A stretch of 64,000 nucleotides of DNA from Areca catechu (lineage: Eukaryota; Streptophyta; Magnoliopsida; Arecales; Arecaceae), in assembly GCA_021397845.1 (NCBI GenBank), contig CM038043.1:34092501-34156500 (forward strand), read 5' to 3'. The position numbers were made by a program, and so were the translations under genes. The notes beneath the pieces are model-generated. The model searched no databases. It was not told the DNA's origin and saw only the letters and a program-made list of their open reading frames with translations. Below, one piece after another: positions 56,112-64,000 of the stretch (within the stretch, counting starts at the first letter, position 1; each line of letters begins with the position of its first letter).

Positions 56112-57554
56112 TGATGGGGGACTAATATGCATGCAATTCTTTTGTATGTTTTACATGTTGAGTTAGGTGATTAATTCCCGAATTTCATATCAAAATTATT
56201 ATAGAGAATTTTGTATGAATTGTTGAAGATCAGCATACAGATTAGGACCTAGAAAAGTAGCAAAGAAGGACCGCTGGGGCTGAGAAGCCTCGGTTAGGGC
56301 AAGTTCTCCTACAATAAAACTACTGAAGGTAGAGGGGTGTACCTGACAATGTCTGTGAAGATCTCAGAAAGGGGTCTCTCGTTTCTCGACGGATGCGGCC
56401 TGAAAATCGAGCCAATGACCGTGGATACCCGGCTTTCTGCTCGGTGGTCCGATTGAGGCTTGGCTGGAGTCGTTGGATTCATAGGAACTTAGGGACCTAC
56501 AAATGACCTGTCAGGGGTTAGAAATTTTACAAAGGACAAGAAACAAAAACAAAGGAAAAACAGCAAGGGAAGGCTTCTTTGGAGTGGGCGTCAGGGATCT
56601 GGAGGGTTTGTTGGCAGCAGGAAGATGATTGCAAACACCGGGAAGAAGAACTCTCACAAACCCCTTTATGCACACAGCAGGGTATCACACAACTCAATAG
56701 AAGAACTCAAGGTTTTAATTTATATCAAAAGTCCCTTCATACAAGAGGCTAGGGTCCTTTAAATAGACCCTTAACCTTGGGCTCCAAGTAAGGGCACATT
56801 AGTCTTTACATGAGAATCCTTTTCCCTCTCAAACCCTAGCTAGAAAATAATGAAACATTAGGTAGAAAAAATCCCTAAAAATTCTCTTACTTGCCAACAC
56901 TCCAAGGATGCCTAGGGGGGCGTGTTGGGCTTCTAGGAGCAGCAAGGGGCTGGTCCAAAGGGGCCCGGGTGCATGGATTTGGGCCTCTGGAAGCTGGGGT
57001 GGCTGGTAGCCAGGTAGCAGGAATATTCCATCGTATCTTGCTTCTTAGGGGCTTGGGCTTGGCGCCTGGGCTTGATTTCTTTGGGCTAGGATGTAGATGG
57101 ACCTCTAAAATCATGGATGCCTTGGTATATGAATATTTTTGGCATCTGGAAGGGAATCTGGGCATTGGAGGGCATCTGCAAGGAATCAGGGTTTTCTGAA
57201 TTTTTCCTCCTGGGGTCTTCAAATCTTCAAGCTGGGTTGGACTTGGGCTATACTTCCATGTCTTCAATCTGGTTGGACTTGGTCTTCACTTGTATGATGT
57301 GGTCTTGAGTCTTCAATATGGTTGAATAGGACTCAAAAAATAAAATTAGCTCGACATGAGCTGACTAACACTGGACTGAACTAGCTCAACATGAGCTAAC
57401 TAGTACAGAACTGAAACTCAAAAGACTCAAATAATAACTAAAATGGACTCAGATGGGCTAATCCCATATTACAGATGGACTCATAAATTATTGATCAATT
57501 CACAGAGGGTTGAAAAACCTCTGTCTTATCCTGGTGCCTCCAGTGTCCCCACCA
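56112..57554 (-). repeat. 5' LTR of F
   Basis: This is the counterpart of the LTR at 51232, two bases shorter, followed by the CAAAA target copy. Confidence 0.92.
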
Positions 57555-58760
57555 CAAAAGCTAAGTAGTCACAAATATTTCTAAGAGAAGATCAAATTCT
57601 TATCTCTTTTGATGGATTATCTGTGATTAATTCTTTAAGATATCCATGGGCATACCTCCACTCTTTAGGTAGATCATTTTGTCTTCATGAGATTTTCTTT
57701 TCTTCTTCCTCTTTCTTTTGATCTTCTTTAGGGTCCTTTGAGGGTGCAATCTTTCATTCATCAAGTTTTTTAGTCTTTGAAGACCCATCAATCATCCAAA
57801 GATCTCTTTTCTAGAAATTTAAGAGATTTATCATTAGATTCATCAAAAACTATATTCATGGATTTTTCAACAATAAGGGTCTCTTGTGAAGACTCTGTGT
57901 CCATTTTTAGATGTGGAGTATCCTAGAAAGATACCTCCATCCGACTTGGCATCAATTTTTTCTAGGTTATTTTTCATTAATTAGTATTAAGCATCAACAT
58001 CTAAAAATATGAAATATTTTATACTTGGTTTTCTCTTTCCATAGTTTATAAGATATTTTTTTAAAAGTCAAATGGATTAAAATATGATCTAAACTATAAC
58101 ATGATATGTTAATGGCTTTCATCTAAAAATATCTTAAAAGATTACTTTCACATATCATGATGTGTGCCATTGTTTTCAAAGTCCTATTTGTTCTTTCCAC
58201 AATCTCATTTATTAAGATAACCTAGGTAAAAATATTATGCTCAATATCTTTTTTATTATAAAAATTTTTAAAATTTTGATTTCAAATTCAGTTTTATGAT
58301 CAATATGATGCAAATAATTGAACACCTTTTTTTATTGAAACCTTTTGATAAAATTTAGTGAAGGTTGAAAAAAGTTTTATCCTTGTGTGCTAAAAATATA
58401 ACTCATATAAAATTAAAAAAATCATCTATAACAAGACCATATTTCTTCTCTCCTAAACTAGCCATTCTTGTGGATCCAAATAAAACCATATGAATTAATT
58501 TCAATGGTTTAGATGTAAAAAATTATGCTTTTTGATTTGAAAGAACTTTTAGTTTATTTTCCAAATTGGAATGCATCATAAATTTTATTTTTTTCAAAAT
58601 TGAGCTTTGGCAAGTCATTTACATGATCCTTTTTAATTAGTTTTAAAGAGCAAAGCATGCTTGCATGTTTTGATCTATGATGCCATAACCACTAGCCTTA
58701 TTACTTGGCTTCTATTGCAACTAGATATTGATTATCTTACATAAGAGATCATCAAGATCT
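57555..58760 (-). pseudogene. Copia integrase region of G, heavily decayed
   Basis: By position this is the integrase and RT N-terminal region of G. Short pieces in several frames look like copia, but stops are frequent and the DDE motif could not be read in full. No other gene is seen. Confidence 0.5.
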
Positions 58761-59120
58761 ATATGTAATTGTTTATATGTCTATCTAATAAATATATTCT
58801 ATCATCATTGAGCCTAAAAATAATGCATAATGATGATTCAAAAATCATTTTAAATCCTTTATCACAAAATTGACTAATGCTAAGTAATTTATACTTTAAT
58901 CCTTCTACAAGCAAAACTTTTTTGTATAGGTAGGGGGACACAAACTTTATCGATTCAATAATTTTTTCTTTTTCATTGTCACCAAATATCACATTATTCT
59001 CCCATTTAGAGCTTCACGAGATGTGAATTGCTTCATATCTTCGATCATATATCTTGATCAACTGCTATTTAAATACCAAAGTCTCTTCTTCTCCTTGGTT
59101 GCAAGATACACCTATAAAAA
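58759..59120 (-). pseudogene. Copia protease region of G
   Basis: The frame reads MIFGDNEKEKIIESIKF, then LLVEGLKYKLLSISQFCDKG. It matches GDNGKGKIIGIGKV and LLVDGLKHNLLCNSQFCDKG in E. The DSG part upstream is out of frame, near 59040-59090. Confidence 0.75.
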
Positions 59121-60770
59121 GGAATCAGTGAAAACTTTAGATATCCAAGCCATCTGGTATCCTTTTGGATTAGTAGTGGTGATTAGTAGTGGTGATTCTT
59201 TTTAGAACCTAAATCTTTAACATTATTTAATTTTCTATGATCACATAAATAGGCTTTATATCCAAATCTACCATAATAGACATGTATACTTGAAGATGTA
59301 GGAATAAAGAAATTTTTGAAGTATTTTTACTATTTTTATTGTTTGAAATCAATCTAACTTATTAAAAGAATTCTTTGACCATTTAAAGTATTTCAAGTTT
59401 TTGGAGCTATAAGTAAACCTTTGAATAAAAAATTTAATATTCTTAAGTTTTTCTTTCAAACTCTTGTTTTCTTAGGTTAAAGTTTTTTTTTCTTTTGATG
59501 CTTATCATTTGTCAAAGCAAGTTTTTGTTTCTTTAAATTTCTATTCTTTTGAGTTAAAATTTCAATTTCTTTGGATATTGTTTCTTGAAATCATTCATAA
59601 GTTCAGCAAAGCATCTTGTAGTTCTTCAAATATAAAGTCAACATTGGTTTCTGACCTTATCACTTTCTCATGGGTCATGAGCATAGCTTTACAACCTCTT
59701 GTATTTTCTCTTCAGAGTTAGAATCCTCGCTGTCACTTCATATTGCCATCATTGCTTTTTTCTTATATTTTTTTTGAGACTTTCTTAAGATGGGTATTCT
59801 ATCTTGTAGTGTCCCAGCTTTTTACATTTGAAGCAAATAAGATGCTCCTTCTCTTTCTCCTCCTTTTCCTTACTTTCTCTCCTTTGCAATGCTTCTTCTT
59901 GTAGCCATGTTTTTTTTTTCTTCATGAACCTTCTGAACTTCCTTGACACAAGCACCATCTCATCATCTTCATCTCCCTCATCCAAGTCATCACTAGTTCT
60001 TCCTTTGTAGTTATGGACTTGAGAGTGATAGTCTTCTTTTTTGACTCATTTTGGTATTCTTTTACTTTAAGGATAGCTCATAGGTCATAATTAAGCCTAG
60101 GAGTTGCTCAAGAAGAAGTATGTCAGATCTTTGGCCTCTTATATAGTAGTGATCTTTGCATCCCATGATGTTAGAAGGGATCTAAGAATTTTGTTAACAA
60201 GTTCAGCATTAGAATAAGATTTACCCAAACTCTTCAAGCTATTATGATATTGGTAAATCTAGTGTACATTTCAATGATAGTTTCATGAGGCTCCTCTTAA
60301 ACATTCATAAGTATGGACAAGCATATGAATTTTAGATTGTTTAACTTAATTAGTATCCTTATGGATAACTTCAAGTATATCCCCTATTTTTTTGATTGAA
60401 GTGCCAGTAGAAACTCTATTAAATTTATTGAGATCTAAAGAATGATATACCAAATTCATAGCTTAGTATTCAATTAGCTTGATTTATGTCTACTCATCCT
60501 AATCATCTCAGCTTGGGAGTAGCAATACCATTAACCATGACTGTAGGTTTTGTGAGATCCTTTTGATGATAGTCCTCCAAATGTTATAATCAATGGATTG
60601 TATGTAATGTACATGTGTGTTTTCTAATAGATAATTTTGATTAGTATATGTAGTTTGTTCCATTGAACAAGGGTGAATGACTTGATGACTACCCCTCAAC
60701 AACATAAGCACTAAATTGGGTTGCCATTCTATCTTTGACTCTTAATCGTTAGATAAAATTTGCTAAGAAT
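59121..60770 (-). pseudogene. Copia gag of G
   Basis: A 66-residue piece (59785-59985) has the acidic-basic run DEGDEDDEMVLVSRKFRRFM and a knuckle CFKCKKLGHYKIEY, in which the last Cys is Tyr. A second piece (60508-60711) includes VHYIQSIDYNIWRTIIKRIS, matching the gag start of E. The rest is broken. Confidence 0.72.
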
Positions 60771-60773
60771 TAA

Positions 60774-60785
60774 GCTCTAATATCA
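60774..60785 (-). other. Primer-binding site of G
   Basis: GCTCTAATATCA is the E-type PBS with one mismatch, two bases from the LTR end. Confidence 0.75.
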
Positions 60786-60787
60786 CT

Positions 60788-61580
60788 TATTGCCCAGCGA
60801 AGCAACCAAGAGAGGGGGGGTGAATTGAGTTTTTCAAAACTTTAAACAAGTATATACTAAAATTGAAAAACCAGTGAAGTGATGTGCAGCTATATATATA
60901 TATATGCAAATTAAAGCTAAATGCAATACTTATGGAGAAGAGAAGAGGAGAGCAAAGCATAAATACATAAGATTTTATAGTATTCGATAAATCCCAAGTA
61001 CCTACATCTACTTTCCAAAAATCTTTTAAAAATTTACTATAATCTTTCAAAGATTACAATCGATTATTTTCTAGACATACAAACCTAACTTGATTATTTT
61101 TCTTTAGGCTCACCAATCATAATCTCACAACAAGCCAACACTAGGCTTGCAATCCAATTTCAAGGCTTAGATGAGCCTATCTCCTAGTTTCAATGCCCTT
61201 GAAACTAGTTACAAATAGAGAAAAAGTACAAGGAATAATGAAACCAGAAAACTTTTTATAAGAGCAAGAAGAAATCAATGAAGCTTTTGAAGGAATCTTT
61301 TTGAGTTGTCTTCTTGATAGAAAGCCTCTAATGATTACTTTAAAAGATAATATTTGGAACTAATGGCACACTCTTTAAGAACTAAGCTTTTTTAAAAAAG
61401 TTTGCTCTTTGAAATATTTTCTTAGAAGCTCTTAACTTTCTCTAAGATTTTCTTGTTTTTTCAATATGTTTGGTGTATAATTAATACTCTTAAAGCCCTT
61501 AAAAACCCATTTATGATCATTTGAGAATAAAAAATAGCATTTGACACATTTTACAAGCTTCTATACATCTAAAAAATATA
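60788..61580 (-). repeat. 5' LTR of G, partial, right end unresolved
   Basis: It begins TATTGCCCAG and shows the reverse complement of the GAATTCACCCCCCTCTTGG block of E (about 60800-60835) and of the GGATGTAGG block (about 61000). Similarity fades beyond about 61.1 kb. A short (TA)n run lies at 60890-60905. Confidence 0.55.
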
Positions 61581-61589
61581 GTAATTACT

Positions 61590-62880
61590 GAAAGAATTGT
61601 ATCCTAAAAGCCAATCTTTGTACGGGCATTTCTATAATCTTCCAACTCATGTATGATCTTATTTATTAATAAAAGATAATTGTTGATTCATCATATTGCT
61701 GCATCTTATCAAGATTATGATGAACCCCATAGGTTAGGATAATAGAATTAGGATTATGATGGAGATTATAATGGTGAGACTTAAGTTCCTATAAACCCTA
61801 ATCTAAAGTATTCCTAATCATCGAATCATCAATTTAGGGATCGATATTTCTAGAAAGACTATCACATCCTATGTATACTCGATGGAGAGGGTGGTTGGTC
61901 TCACAGCTACTTGTATAGGGATGCTAATACAAGGATATGGGTGCTCATTAGGGTATGAGTTCACTAAACTGATCTAGCTTGAGAACATCTTATGAAGGCC
62001 TTACTACTTATCAAAAGATGGTTCTTGTAATGAGAGTTGTGCAAGTGATCCTTAGACCTGAGATCACCATGATTCCTTATGCACATAAAGTCATGTTTTG
62101 GTTCATACTCATTCATGTCAAAGAGTCATGTATGGGGTATTCTCAGATGTGGTGGATTGTGCATGAAGGATATGAGTGGATCAACAAGGAATCAATCACT
62201 CCTAGTAAGAGGAGGACTTATCCCATGTAATCTCTTTGATTGTTGACTCAGAAAGTCTTTGATCAAAGTAGGATGAGATTAGATAGGGTTTATAATCTTT
62301 CATCATTCGAGTCTTCATTATCGAATTAAGATTCGAAAGAATTAAGTGCTAGGGTTTGACAATTCTCTATACCTATCACTTATTCAGGATAAAGGGAGAT
62401 CAAAGGATTGAATCGCATGATAACCTTTCACTAAAAAGATATTTTGATAATTTCTATCAAATTTCTCATCTTTGGGTAGGCATGACACATTGCTAGATGT
62501 CAATCATGTCTTGTAGGTTTTCATGAATCAAATTGGAAGGATTCATGAGTCAATTTAGAAATTGGTTTGAATTATCTAACTTGGGTCAGCTCGATTTGAC
62601 CTAATTAGGTCAATCATTTTGATTAGATCGAAATAGCTTGGACTTGGACATATTGCTGGCTAGATGTGGAGCCCAAAGGGTCACACATGCTAGGGAATTG
62701 GCCAAGAGAGTCAATTGAATTTTAATTAGGGTCATAGGATCCTAATTGGCTAGCTAATTTCATATACTAGCATATGTTGGCTAGCCCAACTCCTAACTAT
62801 TGCTTAAAGTCATGGGTCGAAACATGTAATTTAAAATATTTTCTAAATTACATGACACAGCGAAAGAAGATAAAATATTT
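61590..62880. other. Unresolved LTR-like copia fragment
   Basis: From about TGAAAGAATTGTATCC to the AAATTACATGACACAGCG area the text resembles LTRs of Ty1/copia elements of Tork/Angela type from memory (for example the part with CCTGAGATCACCATG). No PBS or partner LTR was seen. An 83-residue plus-strand frame at 61979-62230 has no recognisable family and is not called a gene. Confidence 0.3.
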
Positions 62881-64000
62881 TTATCTAAATATGTTAATCT
62901 AATTAACACTGGCCTTACATAGATCTTTATATATATAGAATAATACATGCATGAAATCAAGCATGCAAAGTATGAAACTCATAGAACCATTCTTGAATCA
63001 AACGAAATGGTGCTGAAGAACATTTCATCATGCACATAAGATAGGAATACAAGCCTTATCTACGAGGTGACAATCACCAGGAAGGGAAGTACTCCAAGGA
63101 ACAAGACAAGCCCTGTGAGCAGCACAAACATCCTGCCTCTAAAGGTAGTTCACACCGGGGTAAGGGTATTCTTCTTCTTTCTTCAATGTGCTAGCCTCTC
63201 CGGAAACAATGTGGCAACGGTGGACTCATTCTTTAACAACTGAAAAACCAGTTATTGAACATAGATGGAACAAGGCACCCAAGAGTGTTTCCTAAAATAC
63301 TCCATCCCAACCTTCAATAGAAGGTATGCACATAGCAATCCCAAAACCCAAATCCTCATACTATCTTGTTGGAACCTTTCTGACAAAATGAGATCAAATC
63401 TCACAATCTCTCGAAGGTCAAGCTAGACTTCTAACCAGAAAAATGGTGAAGTCTCAACTAAGATGAAGAGTGAACGATTCACCTTCTCAGCCCCTAAAAT
63501 AGTCCTTAAATAAAACTATAAAGAGGAGATAATGAGAGATTAATTAGAGAGTTTAGAGTCTCTTGAGATTCAAGGGTGTTACAAACCCTTTGATTTCAGC
63601 AACTGATGCTGATTAAAACCTTGAAATGCTAAACATTAAGTGCCAAAATAGTTATAGCTATTAATGAAGCATTTTTGGTTTTTTAGCAAAATCTGTAAAC
63701 CGAGTCGACTCATCAAGATGAGTTGACTCATATACAGTTTTGATAATTTCTTGTCAAACGAGTGTGGAACGATTCCCAAGCATTCCCAAGCCAACAAATT
63801 AAGAAGAAACCCCATGGTGTGTGTCCCTATAGGTTCAAACACTAAACCGATAGCACAGGAATATTTTCACTACCAGCCAAAGTCACTATCTAGCAATGAC
63901 ACTCGACATCTGGATAGGTCGAAGGTTTTAGAGCAACAAGAACCTATCGAATACGGAATACCATTGAACTTATTTCTTTAACCTTCTAATGCTCCAGATG
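62881..64000. other. AT-rich sequence without recognised genes
   Basis: No reading frame with family features was found. Near 63699 two GAGTCGACTCAT/GAGTTGACTCAT motifs recall the repeats of the E LTRs, so another copia fragment may start here. Confidence 0.4.

Larger units (their letters stand above)
51232..57554 (-). mobile_element. Non-autonomous chromovirus derivative F
   Basis: The LTRs are 1445 and 1443 bp (51232-52676, 56112-57554), with a Met-tRNA PBS and a perfect CAAAA target duplication (51227-51231 and 57555-57559). The 3.4 kb internal region holds a decayed chromodomain and integrase C-half, plus two ORFs of gag-linker origin. No RT, RNase H, protease active site or zinc knuckle is found. 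The same pieces are kept as in C, despite unrelated LTR sequence. Confidence 0.93.
49574..61580 (-). mobile_element. Older SIRE-like copia element G (interrupted by F)
   Basis: In minus order the element has LTR, PBS, gag, protease, integrase, RT and RNase H; the 3' end is cut at 49574 by E. RT is split by F at 51231. The LTR terminus (CTGGGCAATA) and PBS resemble those of E, but identity is lower and the frames are more broken, so it is older. The outer LTR boundary was not found; the end given is a guess. Confidence 0.7.

Noticed and set aside
61979..62230. 83-aa plus-strand ORF
   Set aside because: No family, no codon-bias signal, and it sits in LTR-like sequence; length is expected by chance.
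1..64000. A host gene or novel defence or metabolic system
   Set aside because: Every coding segment that I could identify belongs to an LTR retrotransposon. The remaining non-element sequence has no supported gene.

Overview
The window is a block of nested plant LTR retrotransposons. No host gene, rRNA, tRNA or CRISPR array could be recognised. Iron-clad plant marks are the initiator-Met tRNA primer-binding sites, chromovirus and SIRE/Maximus-like families, and a Tat-lineage Ty3/gypsy element carrying an antisense 'putative gypsy type transposon' gene. The source is therefore an angiosperm nuclear genome, in heterochromatin or an otherwise repeat-rich interval; a monocot is possible, but the sequence does not settle it. 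Most reading frames are broken by one-base insertions or deletions. Near-identical copies differ mainly by such indels, so some breaks may be uncorrected long-read errors rather than mutations.

Layout, left to right. (1) 1-12036, minus strand: a chromovirus (family A, CRM/Reina-like) in a tandem arrangement. A truncated internal region (A1, 1-3188) is followed by an LTR (3189-4814), a full internal region (A2), and another LTR (10391-12036), so the middle LTR is shared. (2) 12037-29845, minus strand: a Tat-type Ty3/gypsy element (B). It has gag, protease, RT, two RNase H domains and integrase, then a 28-29 bp-based tandem array, then an antisense, probably intron-containing gene on the plus strand. 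B is interrupted at 19799-24957 by a 5.2 kb non-autonomous chromovirus derivative (C) with CTCAT target duplications. (3) 29846-49573, plus strand: a SIRE/Maximus-like Ty1/copia element (E) with gag, pol and an env-like third ORF. Its 5' LTR is split by a complete family-A chromovirus (D, 29995-38790, minus). (4) 49574 to about 61.6 kb, minus strand: an older copia element of the same broad type (G). Its RT is split by a second non-autonomous chromovirus derivative (F, 51232-57554, CAAAA target duplications). (5) About 61.6-64.0 kb: AT-rich sequence, partly resembling a copia LTR, unresolved.

How the parts relate. A1, A2 and D encode the gag-pol functions of family A. C and F have different LTRs but kept the same pieces: PBS, a leader block, a gag N-terminal coil, an acidic gag-pro linker, the integrase C-half and the chromodomain. 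Both lost the gag core, RT and RNase H. All five chromovirus copies share a leader block containing one stem-loop. This fits C and F being mobilised in trans by family-A proteins, with the leader block as a candidate packaging signal. That interpretation, the shared deletion architecture, and the antisense gene of B are the most interesting points in the window. I found no convincing wholly new system.
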